Source: an uncultured Lachnospiraceae bacterium (GTDB lineage: Bacteria > Bacillota > Clostridia > Lachnospirales > Lachnospiraceae). Taken from it: a DNA stretch of 5,582 nt. The notes below the pieces were generated by a model. The model did no database searches. It worked only from the letters and a program-made list of their open reading frames with translations, and had not been told where the DNA came from. This document shows positions 1 to 5,343 of the stretch, piece by piece. Each line of letters opens with the position of its first letter. Position 1 is the first letter of the stretch. The position numbers and the translations under genes were made by a program. The DNA is taken from assembly GCA_934418055.1 (NCBI GenBank), contig CAKRWX010000172.1:1-5582 (forward strand), written 5' to 3'.

Positions 1-1053
1 GGAAAAAAGGACATGGAAGAGGTGGTACAGAAGGCCAAGGATACGTTAGGGATGTATGGCAGACGGACGATTCTTTTCGTAGATGAGATCCACCGTTTTA
101 ATAAGAGCCAGCAGGATTATCTTCTTCCTTTTGTGGAGGACGGAACCTTGATTCTGATCGGAGCCACCACGGAAAATCCTTATTTTGAAGTCAATGGGGC
201 GCTTCTTTCACGTTCCAGGATTTTTGAGTTAAAGGCTTTGGAAAAAGAGGATATCATGGAACTGCTTCACCGGGCCGTGACGGACGTGGAAAAGGGCATG
301 GGAAGCTACCGTGCGGTTTTGGATGGTGATGCAGCGGATTTTCTGGCAGATGTGGCTAACGGCGATGCCAGAGCGGCATTAAATGCCCTGGAACTGGGTG
401 TTTTGACCACGCCAAGAGCGGAGGACGGCAAGATCCACATTGATTTGGAAGTGGCCCAGGAGTGCATCCAGAAGCGGGCGGTACGCTATGATAAGGACGG
501 CGATAACCATTATGATACCATTTCCGCTTTTATTAAGAGCATGAGAGGATCGGATCCAGATGCGGCGGTTTACTATTTAAGCCGGATGCTTTACGCTGGA
601 GAAGACATCAAATTTATTGCCAGAAGAATCATGATCCATGCGGCAGAGGACGTGGGTATGGCAGATCCCCAGGCGTTAACGGTGGCAGTCAGCGCTGCCC
701 AGGCTGTGGAACGGATCGGTATGCCGGAAGCCCGGATCATTCTGGCGGAGGCGGCGATTTATGTGGCTTCTGCGCCTAAGAGTAATTCTGTGGTCATGTC
801 CATTGACGAGGCTATGGACGCAGTCCGCACCGAAAAGACCAGACCAGTTCCGGTCCATCTTCAGGACAAGCACTATAAGGGAGCGGAAAAGCTGGGACAT
901 GGTGCCGGATATCTGTATCCACACGATTTCCCAGGACATTACGTGAAGCAACAGTATCTCCCGGATGGAATGGAAGGACGGACGTTCTATCATCCGTCAG
1001 ATGAGGGATTTGAGAAGGAAGTCAAAAAAATCTTTTCAACCAGAGAAAAATAG
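1..1053 (+). CDS. rarA: RarA (MgsA) AAA+ ATPase, 5'-truncated by window edge
   Basis: RarA/MgsA belongs to the clamp-loader-like AAA+ family (eukaryotic relative WRNIP1) and acts in the cytoplasm at stalled or gapped replication forks. The reading frame is open from base 1, so the first ATG at 13 is an internal Met, not a start. About 350 codons are present against roughly 440 in the family, so the N-terminal ~90 residues with the Walker A loop lie outside the window. Visible, numbering from Met13 as residue 1: Walker B FVDEIH (22-27, followed by RFNKSQQD), sensor 1 GATTENP (50-56), and the arginine-finger region SRSRIF (66-71). Then come the lid and the MgsA C-terminal tetramerisation region, including ARRIMIHAAEDVGMADPQ and the HYKGAEKLGHGAGYLYPHD stretch. 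No frameshift is seen, and it ends at TAG 1051-1053. The probable rho promoter overlaps its last codons. Family assignment is firm; its role in this organism is inferred from homologues. Confidence 0.95.
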   Translation, partial: GKKDMEEVVQKAKDTLGMYGRRTILFVDEIHRFNKSQQDYLLPFVEDGTLILIGATTENPYFEVNGALLSRSRIFELKALEKEDIMELLHRAVTDVEKGMGSYRAVLDGDAADFLADVANGDARAALNALELGVLTTPRAEDGKIHIDLEVAQECIQKRAVRYDKDGDNHYDTISAFIKSMRGSDPDAAVYYLSRMLYAGEDIKFIARRIMIHAAEDVGMADPQALTVAVSAAQAVERIGMPEARIILAEAAIYVASAPKSNSVVMSIDEAMDAVRTEKTRPVPVHLQDKHYKGAEKLGHGAGYLYPHDFPGHYVKQQYLPDGMEGRTFYHPSDEGFEKEVKKIFSTREK

Positions 1054-1061
1054 TTTATAAT
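1033..1061 (+). promoter_or_regulatory. Probable sigma-A promoter for rho
   Basis: A perfect -10 hexamer TATAAT (1056-1061) lies 17 bases downstream of TTTTCA (1033-1038; four of six match TTGACA). The -35 lies inside the last rarA codons and the -10 just after its stop. Transcription would begin near 1068, giving rho a 5' leader of about 150 bases. A weaker alternative -10 (TATAAA, 1116-1121) lies closer to rho but has no convincing -35. I see no clear intrinsic terminator between rarA and rho, so read-through from rarA is also possible. Read by eye; no start site is known. Confidence 0.5.
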
Positions 1062-1144
1062 AAAGACAGATATTTCAGCATCTGATCTTCTGGATTATTC
1101 ACAGGAAATCCCAATTATAAAACAGAAAGACGATATTTTATAAA

Positions 1145-1193
1145 CCAGGCCCGGTCCTTCGATAGGAGTTTTAGACCATATGGGAGGACCTGG
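1145..1193 (+). promoter_or_regulatory. Potential stem-loop in the rho 5' leader
   Basis: GGTCCT (1153-1158) is the exact complement of AGGACC (1185-1190). Alternatively CCAGG (1145-1149) pairs with CCTGG (1189-1193) and continues into TCCT/AGGA (1155-1158 / 1185-1188) across a 5-base bulge. A smaller local hairpin TCCT-TCGAT-AGGA (1155-1167) would compete with both. The element ends 12 bases before the rho ribosome binding site and is not followed by a T-run, so it is not an intrinsic terminator. Rho autoregulates through its leader in E. coli; any such role here is inference. Confidence 0.35.
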
Positions 1194-1203
1194 CAGAACT
1201 TGA
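1180..1203 (+). other. Possible 7-codon leader ORF upstream of rho
   Basis: ATG at 1180 opens a reading frame MGGPGRT closed by TGA at 1201-1203. A GGAG at 1165-1168 lies 11 bases upstream, a somewhat long spacing. The stop codon sits one base before the rho Shine-Dalgarno (1205-1210), so a ribosome terminating here would cover or hand over to the rho start region. The ORF overlaps the 3' arm of the leader hairpin. Such short ORFs occur by chance, so this is weakly supported. Confidence 0.15.
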
Positions 1204-1204
1204 A

Positions 1205-1210
1205 AAGGAG
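1205..1210 (+). promoter_or_regulatory. Ribosome binding site of rho
   Basis: AAGGAG lies 6 bases before ATG 1217, which fixes that ATG as the rho start. The encoded N-terminus aligns with the start of the Rho_N helical domain. Confidence 0.85.
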
Positions 1211-1216
1211 AAGTAT

Positions 1217-2986
1217 ATGCGTGAAAAACTGCAGACATTACCGTTAACACAGTTAAAAGAGATCGCAAAATCCCAGGGCATGAAAGGTATCAGCGCCATG
1301 AAGAAAAGTGATCTGATTGATCTTTTATGCCAGAAAGCAGAAGAAGGCAAAGGCGAGGCAGGTACAGCTGCGGCACCAGCCCAGAGCGCAGCGCCAGTTC
1401 CAAGCGCGGCACCAGCGAGACAGGAAACTCCGGTCCGTACCGAGCCGCAGAGCCGTGTAGATGTGCCGATCTGTACAGAGACTCCGGTTCGTACCGAGAA
1501 CCAGAACCGTACCGAGGGCCAGACACGCCCATATAATCAGTATCGCCAGAATAATTACCAGTCCCGCAATGACGGTCAGTATCGTCAGACCAGAACCTAT
1601 GGCCAGTACAACCGTCAGGACCGCACCGATAACCGGTTAGACCGTAATGACAGTCGTACCGACAGCCGCGCGGAGCGTACCGATTACCGTCAGGACAGAA
1701 CAGCGGGAACAACGGAGCAGACTCCATCTATCCAGCCATCTGCCCAGCAGAATACCCAGAGTGCGTCAAACAGCTATTCAGAGCGTCCAGAGCGCACTTA
1801 CCAGACCAATCCGGCTCCAATTGAGCCGCTTCCACAGGAGACAGCGGATTTAGACAGCGGCATCGAGGCAAATGGTATCTTAGAGGTTATGCCGGACGGT
1901 TTCGGATTTATCCGTTGTGAGAACTTTCTTCCAGGTGAGAATGATGTTTATGTAGCTCCGTCCCAGATCCGCCGTTTCAACTTAAAGACCGGTGATGTGA
2001 TCGTGGGAAGCCGCAGAATCAAGACCGCTCAGGAGAAATTCGCAGCCCTTCTGTATATTAAAACCGTCAATGGCTATCCATTGTCATCCTTAGAGCACCG
2101 GCCAAATTTCGAAGATCTGACCCCGATCTTCCCAAATCAGAGACTTCATATGGAGACTCCTGGAAGAGCCAATTCCATTGCCATGCGTGTGTTAGACTTA
2201 TTAGCGCCGATCGGTAAAGGACAGCGAGGTATGATTGTGTCCCCGCCAAAAGCAGGTAAGACCACCCTGTTAAAACAGGTAGCCCAAGCCATCACCACCA
2301 ATCACCCGGATATGCATCTGATCATTCTGCTGATCGATGAGCGTCCTGAGGAGGTTACCGACATTAAAGAGTCCGTTGTGGGAGATAATGTAGAAGTGAT
2401 CTATTCCACTTTCGATGAGCTTCCAGAGCGTCATAAGAGAGTTTCTGAGATGGTTGTGGAGCGCGCCCGTCGACTGGTAGAGCATGGCCGCGACGTAATC
2501 ATTTTATTAGACAGTATCACACGTCTGGCAAGAGCCTACAACATTGTGGTTCCGCCAAGTGGACGTACCTTATCCGGTGGTATGGATCCGGCGGCTCTTC
2601 ACATGCCGAAGCGTTTCTTCGGTGCGGCCCGCAACATGCGCGAGGGCGGCAGTTTGACGATTCTGGCAACTGCTCTGGTGAACACCGGAAGCCGTATGGA
2701 TGATGTGGTTTACGAGGAGTTTAAGGGAACCGGCAACATGGAGTTAGTTCTTGACCGTAAGTTATCCGAGAAACGAATTTTCCCGGCCATCGACATTTTG
2801 AAGTCCGGTACCCGTAACGACCAGCTGCTTTTAACACCAGATGAGCAGGAATGTGTGGACAGTATCCGCAAAGCGACCAACAGCTTAAAGCCGGAAGACT
2901 CGGTAGAACAGGTATTAAATCTGTTTGCACGTACCAGAACCAACAAAGAATTCATTGAAATTGCGAAAAAAACACGTTTTTATTAA
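1217..2986 (+). CDS. rho: Transcription termination factor Rho with long disordered insert
   Basis: Rho is a hexameric RNA-dependent ATPase/translocase that binds nascent RNA and releases RNA polymerase. At 589 aa it is much longer than E. coli Rho (419). Order: Rho_N SAP-like helical domain (1-43, [13 protein letters not shown] start); low-complexity insert (44-208); cold-shock RNA-binding domain with DGFGFIR (227-233; F229 and F231 match E. coli F62 and F64), [14 protein letters not shown] and TGD (to ~281); then the RecA-like motor. Motor motifs: Walker [10 protein letters not shown] (342-350), catalytic-Glu motif LIDERPEE (372-379, E375), Walker [18 protein letters not shown] (426-442), Q-loop [12 protein letters not shown] (444-455), R-loop TGSRMDD (490-496, Arg493 where E. 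coli has Lys326), arginine finger SGTR (530-533). All motor residues I can check are intact, so it should be active and probably bicyclomycin-sensitive. A promoter and leader precede it, and rpmE follows from its own promoter. Stop TAA 2984-2986 is followed by a T-run but no good hairpin. Confidence 0.98.
   Translation: MREKLQTLPLTQLKEIAKSQGMKGISAMKKSDLIDLLCQKAEEGKGEAGTAAAPAQSAAPVPSAAPARQETPVRTEPQSRVDVPICTETPVRTENQNRTEGQTRPYNQYRQNNYQSRNDGQYRQTRTYGQYNRQDRTDNRLDRNDSRTDSRAERTDYRQDRTAGTTEQTPSIQPSAQQNTQSASNSYSERPERTYQTNPAPIEPLPQETADLDSGIEANGILEVMPDGFGFIRCENFLPGENDVYVAPSQIRRFNLKTGDVIVGSRRIKTAQEKFAALLYIKTVNGYPLSSLEHRPNFEDLTPIFPNQRLHMETPGRANSIAMRVLDLLAPIGKGQRGMIVSPPKAGKTTLLKQVAQAITTNHPDMHLIILLIDERPEEVTDIKESVVGDNVEVIYSTFDELPERHKRVSEMVVERARRLVEHGRDVIILLDSITRLARAYNIVVPPSGRTLSGGMDPAALHMPKRFFGAARNMREGGSLTILATALVNTGSRMDDVVYEEFKGTGNMELVLDRKLSEKRIFPAIDILKSGTRNDQLLLTPDEQECVDSIRKATNSLKPEDSVEQVLNLFARTRTNKEFIEIAKKTRFY
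1346..1840 (+). other. Region encoding Rho prion-like / disordered insert
   Basis: Rho residues 44-208. It begins with an Ala/Pro segment (about 50-67), passes into Arg-Thr-Glu repeats (74-100), then a Tyr/Arg/Gln/Asn core: of residues 95-135, 16 are N or Q, 7 are R and 6 are Y. An Arg/Asp segment (about 133-161) and a Ser/Gln/Thr tail follow. All 21 positive charges between residues 46 and 210 are Arg; there is no Lys. Rho N-terminal inserts are known in several phyla. The C. botulinum Rho insert was reported to be prion-forming, and the Bacteroides thetaiotaomicron one was reported to drive condensate formation. Disorder and phase behaviour here are inferred from composition only. Confidence 0.85.
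1427..1683 (+). repeat. In-frame degenerate repeats inside rho insert
   Basis: The octamer CGTACCGA occurs five times (1436, 1490, 1508, 1655, 1676), always in the same codon phase and encoding Arg-Thr-Glu or Arg-Thr-Asp. Two 18-base copies encoding TPVRTE (1427-1444 and 1481-1498) differ at one base and lie exactly 54 bases apart. Just upstream, GCGGCACCAGC occurs at 1370-1380 and 1406-1416, 36 bases apart and also in frame. The pattern fits expansion of a low-complexity coding segment by slippage or unequal recombination. Confidence 0.7.
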
Positions 2987-2995
2987 TTTTTTTGC

Positions 2996-3024
2996 TTGCA
3001 TTACCGTTGATCCTATGCTATACT
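2996..3024 (+). promoter_or_regulatory. Extended -10 promoter for rpmE
   Basis: TATACT (3019-3024) is preceded by TG at 3016-3017, giving an extended -10 (TGC-TATACT). It is spaced 17 bases from TTGCAT (2996-3001). It lies just after the T-run following the rho stop. Predicted start near 3031 leaves a leader of about 70 bases before rpmE. This allows high ribosomal-protein expression independent of rho. Confidence 0.7.
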
Positions 3025-3050
3025 ATGTAGGCTGCTTATTATGATAAAAA

Positions 3051-3066
3051 GTGGCTTTCTAGTCAC
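3051..3066 (+). promoter_or_regulatory. Small stem-loop in the rpmE 5' leader
   Basis: GTGGCT (3051-3056) pairs with AGTCAC (3061-3066), six pairs including one G-U, closing a TTCT tetraloop. It sits between the predicted transcription start and the Shine-Dalgarno, about 20 bases upstream of the latter. Leaders of several ribosomal protein genes, including bL31 in some groups, bind their own product. A hairpin this small could also be chance or a 5' stabiliser. Confidence 0.35.
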
Positions 3067-3085
3067 AATTAATAGAAAATAACTT

Positions 3086-3094
3086 GAGAGGTGA
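3086..3094 (+). promoter_or_regulatory. Ribosome binding site of rpmE, decides the start
   Basis: GAGAGGTGA lies 5 bases before ATG 3100. The in-frame GTG at 3091 is part of this Shine-Dalgarno and so cannot be the real start. The resulting N-terminus MREGIHP is typical of bL31. Confidence 0.85.
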
Positions 3095-3099
3095 AAATC

Positions 3100-3309
3100 A
3101 TGAGAGAAGGAATCCATCCAGCATACTATCAGGCAAAGGTTACCTGCAACTGCGGTAACGAGTTCGTAACAGGCTCCACAAAGCCAGAGATCCACGTAGA
3201 GGTTTGCTCCAAGTGCCATTCATTCTACACTGGCCAGCAGAAAGCTGCTGCAGCTCGTGGACGTATTGATAAGTTCAATCGTAAGTATGGCGTAAACGCT
3301 GGTAAATAA
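3100..3309 (+). CDS. rpmE: 50S ribosomal protein bL31, zinc-binding (C+) form
   Basis: A 69-residue large-subunit ribosomal protein located at the central protuberance, where bL31 bridges to the small subunit. The start is ATG 3100, not the upstream in-frame GTG inside the Shine-Dalgarno. The sequence opens [10 protein letters not shown]. It carries a zinc ribbon with CNC (Cys16, Cys18) and CSKC (Cys36, Cys39), so it is the zinc-containing C+ type rather than the zinc-free paralogue often made under Zur control in zinc shortage. The basic C-terminal part ([11 protein letters not shown]) is usual for the family, and the length is normal. It has its own promoter and leader and is followed closely by a strong terminator, so it is probably transcribed largely as a single gene. 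Pairing next to rho is a common arrangement. Confidence 0.97.
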   Translation: MREGIHPAYYQAKVTCNCGNEFVTGSTKPEIHVEVCSKCHSFYTGQQKAAAARGRIDKFNRKYGVNAGK

Positions 3310-3312
3310 ACA

Positions 3313-3359
3313 GAGTATGAGAAGAACAGGTTGAGTCTGTGGTGGAAACACGCATACTC
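3313..3359 (+). promoter_or_regulatory. Alternative stem competing with the rpmE terminator
   Basis: GAGTATG (3313-3319) is a perfect 7-base complement of CATACTC (3353-3359). This stem would enclose two small hairpins, ACAG/CTGT (3326-3329 / 3337-3340) and GTG-GAAA-CAC (3342-3351), forming a three-way junction. It uses bases 3356-3359, which are also in the terminator 3' arm, so the two folds exclude each other. It could act as an antiterminator controlling read-through into yqhQ-prmC. That role is inference. Confidence 0.4.
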
Positions 3360-3369
3360 AGCCTTTTTT
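3329..3369 (+). terminator. Intrinsic terminator after rpmE
   Basis: GGTTGAGT (3329-3336) pairs with ACTCAGCC (3356-3363): eight pairs with one U-G. After one mismatch, TGTG (3338-3341) pairs with CACG read 3351-3354 (positions C3351, G3352, C3353, A3354), one pair being wobble. The 3' arm is followed directly by TTTTTT (3364-3369). A GTG-GAAA-CAC mini-hairpin (3342-3351) is an alternative tip. It begins about 20 bases after the rpmE stop. Confidence 0.8.
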
Positions 3370-3401
3370 CTTGTTGTATGAACAGTCAGTGCAGCAGAGA
3401 T

Positions 3402-3418
3402 GCTGAATAGCTGAATAG
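3402..3418 (+). repeat. 8-base tandem repeat upstream of yqhQ
   Basis: GCTGAATA is repeated twice head to tail (3402-3409, 3410-3417), followed by G. It lies between the rpmE terminator and the yqhQ ribosome binding site, where a promoter for yqhQ would be expected. I could not identify a convincing -35/-10 pair in this gap. A binding site or simple slippage are both possible. Confidence 0.6.
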
Positions 3419-3439
3419 TTACGGTTATCCCTTTTAGAG

Positions 3440-3446
3440 AAAGGAG
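3440..3446 (+). promoter_or_regulatory. Ribosome binding site of yqhQ
   Basis: AAAGGAG ends 7 bases before ATG 3454. This supports that start, which gives the conserved DUF1385 opening YSGIGGQAVIEGIMM. Confidence 0.8.
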
Positions 3447-3453
3447 CAGATTC

Positions 3454-4407
3454 ATGAAATATTCCGGAATCGGCGGCCAGGCCGTTATTGAAGGAATCAT
3501 GATGAAGAACAAGGACGATTATGCCGTGGCAGTCCGCAAACCGGATGGCCAGATCGAGGTAAAAACCGACCGCTACGTGAGTATGACGGAAAAGGTGAAG
3601 TTTTTCTCCCTTCCATTCATCCGCGGTGTGTTCAGTTTTGCCGATTCCATGATCTTAGGCATGCGGGCCTTAACCTTTTCCACCAGCTTTTTTGAGGATG
3701 ATGAGGACTCCAGTCCGAGTAAATTCGAACTGTGGCTGGATAAAGTCTTTGGCGAAAAACTGGAGAAAGTGCTGATGGCGGTGGTTATGGCATTTTCTGT
3801 GGTGGCGGCAGTGGGAATCTTTATGATCCTTCCGCTGGCACTGAGCAGCCTTTTAAGACCGTGGATCACGTCCGATACGCTGATGGCATTTTTAGAGGGC
3901 GTTCTTCGTCTGGCGATTTTCATTTTATACATTAAACTGGTTTCCAATATGGAAGATATCCGTCGTACCTTTATGTACCACGGTGCGGAACACAAATGCA
4001 TCAACTGCATTGAGCACGGCATGGTGCTGAATGTAGAAAATGTAAGAAAAAGCTCCAAGCAGCACAAACGCTGCGGAACCAGCTTTTTGATCATTGTTAT
4101 GATGATCAGTATCCTGTTTTTCATGGTGATCCGTGTGGACGGGATTTTATTAAAGATCGTAAGCCGGATCGTGCTGATCCCGGTGATCGCAGGTGTGTCC
4201 TATGAGTTTTTGCGTTTGGCAGGCAGAAGTGACAATCCAATTGTCAACTTCTTAAGCAAACCAGGTCTGTGGATGCAGAACATGACCACCAAAGAACCGG
4301 ATGATTCCATGATCGAAGTGGGAATCGCTTCTGTGGAGGCGGTATTCGACTGGAAGGCATATTTAAAAGAGACATTTCCGGACCAGTATCCGGAAGGCAG
4401 CTTATGA
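3454..4407 (+). CDS. yqhQ: DUF1385 (YqhQ family) membrane protein, function unknown
   Basis: A 317-residue protein of the DUF1385/COG3872 family (B. subtilis YqhQ), once described as a predicted metal-dependent enzyme; no activity is established to my knowledge. Family hallmarks: GGQAVIEGIMM at residues 7-17, MYHGAEHKCINCIEHG at 174-189, KRCGTS at 205-210. His176, Glu179, His180, Cys182, Cys185, His188 and Cys207 are candidate metal ligands or catalytic residues. Likely membrane segments, judged by hydrophobicity: about 105-133, 145-163, 210-227 and 231-249. An acidic loop EDDEDSS (81-87) precedes the first. The HGAEHK region would sit between the second and third segments. No signal peptide is evident. 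The gene follows the rpmE terminator and overlaps prmC by ATGA, so it is co-transcribed and translationally coupled with it. That coupling hints at a link to translation but proves none. Confidence 0.92.
   Translation: MKYSGIGGQAVIEGIMMKNKDDYAVAVRKPDGQIEVKTDRYVSMTEKVKFFSLPFIRGVFSFADSMILGMRALTFSTSFFEDDEDSSPSKFELWLDKVFGEKLEKVLMAVVMAFSVVAAVGIFMILPLALSSLLRPWITSDTLMAFLEGVLRLAIFILYIKLVSNMEDIRRTFMYHGAEHKCINCIEHGMVLNVENVRKSSKQHKRCGTSFLIIVMMISILFFMVIRVDGILLKIVSRIVLIPVIAGVSYEFLRLAGRSDNPIVNFLSKPGLWMQNMTTKEPDDSMIEVGIASVEAVFDWKAYLKETFPDQYPEGSL
4404..4407 (+). other. ATGA start/stop overlap, yqhQ-prmC
   Basis: The TGA stop of yqhQ (4405-4407) overlaps the ATG of prmC (4404-4406). A Shine-Dalgarno-like GGAAGG (4392-4397) lies 6 bases upstream of the prmC ATG, within yqhQ. 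This arrangement usually gives translational coupling by ribosome re-initiation. Confidence 0.85.
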
Positions 4408-5276
4408 CGGCGGCAGAGCTGATCGCCCAGGCGGCGAGAAGACTTTCCGACGCGGGAGTGCCGGAGCCGGAGCTGGACGCGAAGTTATTATTTCTGGAAG
4501 CGTTCCATATGGATCAGGTGCATTTCCTTATGAACCGGATGCGGCCACTGGCAGAGGAACAGAGAACGCAGCAGGAGACGTATGAGGCGATGATCGACCG
4601 GCGGAGTGCCCGTGTGCCGGTGCAGCAGATTCTGGGCAGCCAGGAATTTATGGGACTGACCTTCCGCGTGACGCCGGATGTACTGATTCCGAGACAGGAT
4701 ACGGAGACCTTGGTGGAACGGGTATTGCAGGAGCAGAAAGACCCGGATATCCGTCTGCTGGATCTGTGTACCGGGTCTGGCTGTATTGCCATCAGCCTGG
4801 CAGTCATGGGCGGTTACCGGGATGTGACGGCAGCGGATTTATCGGAAGCAGCGCTGAAAGTAGCTACGGAAAATGCGGATCATTTATTACAGGAACGCCG
4901 GAAAGAGGGATGCCGGTTTACCCTGAGCCGGGGAGATCTGTTCGAGGCTTTAAAACCAGGAGAAAGGTTTGATGTCTTAACCTCTAATCCGCCATATATC
5001 CCTACAGAAGTGGTGCGTGGACTGGAGCCGGAGGTAAAGGATCATGAGCCGTGGATGGCATTAGACGGTACGGAGGATGGGCTGGCATTTTACCGGAGAA
5101 TTGCCTATGAAAGTAAGGAATGGTTGAATCCAGGGGCCTGTATCTACCTTGAGATCGGTTATGACCAGGGGGAGGCAGTCAGCAGGCTGTTAGAAGCGGC
5201 TGGATTTTGTAACATAGAAGTGATCAAGGATCTGCCTGGTCTTGACCGGGTGGTGAGAGCAGAGATAAAAAAGTGA
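4404..5276 (+). CDS. prmC: PrmC (HemK) release factor glutamine N5-methyltransferase
   Basis: Cytoplasmic SAM-dependent enzyme that methylates the glutamine of the GGQ motif in release factors RF1 and RF2, increasing peptide release. It has 290 aa, normal for the family. The N-terminal helical substrate-binding domain is about 1-85. Then come the family signature IPRQDTE (95-101), SAM-binding motif I LLDLCTGSGCIAISLA (118-133), acidic motif II TAADLS (142-147), and the catalytic NPPYI (195-199), whose side chains hold the target glutamine. Next is PEVKDHEPWMALDG (209-222), where the release-factor loop packs, then a Rossmann end with LEIGYDQG (249-256). All key motifs are intact. It is coupled by ATGA to yqhQ and followed after 67 bases by prfA, one of its substrates. 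The prmC-prfA pairing is widespread, often as prfA-prmC; here prmC is first. Confidence 0.97.
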   Translation: MTAAELIAQAARRLSDAGVPEPELDAKLLFLEAFHMDQVHFLMNRMRPLAEEQRTQQETYEAMIDRRSARVPVQQILGSQEFMGLTFRVTPDVLIPRQDTETLVERVLQEQKDPDIRLLDLCTGSGCIAISLAVMGGYRDVTAADLSEAALKVATENADHLLQERRKEGCRFTLSRGDLFEALKPGERFDVLTSNPPYIPTEVVRGLEPEVKDHEPWMALDGTEDGLAFYRRIAYESKEWLNPGACIYLEIGYDQGEAVSRLLEAAGFCNIEVIKDLPGLDRVVRAEIKK

Positions 5277-5310
5277 GCGATTTCTGATCCTGCACAGTGG
5301 GAGAGATCGC
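5277..5310 (+). promoter_or_regulatory. Stem-loop between prmC and prfA
   Basis: GCGATTTCT (5277-5285) pairs with AGAGATCGC (5302-5310): nine pairs with one U-G. Inside, past a bulged GA, TCC (5288-5290) can pair with GGG (5299-5301) around an 8-base loop. The stem starts at the base directly after the prmC stop. It is followed by purine-rich sequence, not a T-run, so it is not an intrinsic terminator. It could be an RNA-processing or stabilising element, or a regulator of prfA translation; function is unknown. Confidence 0.5.
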
Positions 5311-5332
5311 GCCAGGAGTAGAAAGAATAAAT

Positions 5333-5338
5333 AGGAGG
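5333..5338 (+). promoter_or_regulatory. Ribosome binding site of prfA
   Basis: AGGAGG, a full-consensus Shine-Dalgarno, lies 5 bases before ATG 5344. Its strength suggests prfA is translated independently of prmC despite likely co-transcription. Confidence 0.85.
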
Positions 5339-5343
5339 TTTCC

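Noticed and set aside
1067..1084. CAGAT/ATCTG stem (8-base loop) as a rarA terminator
   Set aside because: Only five pairs and no following T-run; likely chance.
1290..1727. 145-codon open frame on the minus strand opposite the rho insert
   Set aside because: It mirrors the low-complexity Arg-rich rho codons, has no ribosome binding site or recognisable domain, and lies wholly inside rho.
2969..2993. Intrinsic terminator at the end of rho (A-run, CACG, T-runs)
   Set aside because: The only stem is five A-U pairs around a 4-base loop inside the last codons, separated from the later T-run; too weak to call.
3091..3099. Upstream in-frame GTG as the start of rpmE
   Set aside because: The GTG is part of the Shine-Dalgarno GAGAGGTGA; ATG 3100 has correct spacing and gives the standard bL31 N-terminus.
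3573..4124. 183-codon open frame on the minus strand opposite yqhQ
   Set aside because: A shadow of the yqhQ reading frame with Ser/Lys-rich composition; yqhQ on the + strand has clear family motifs and a ribosome binding site.
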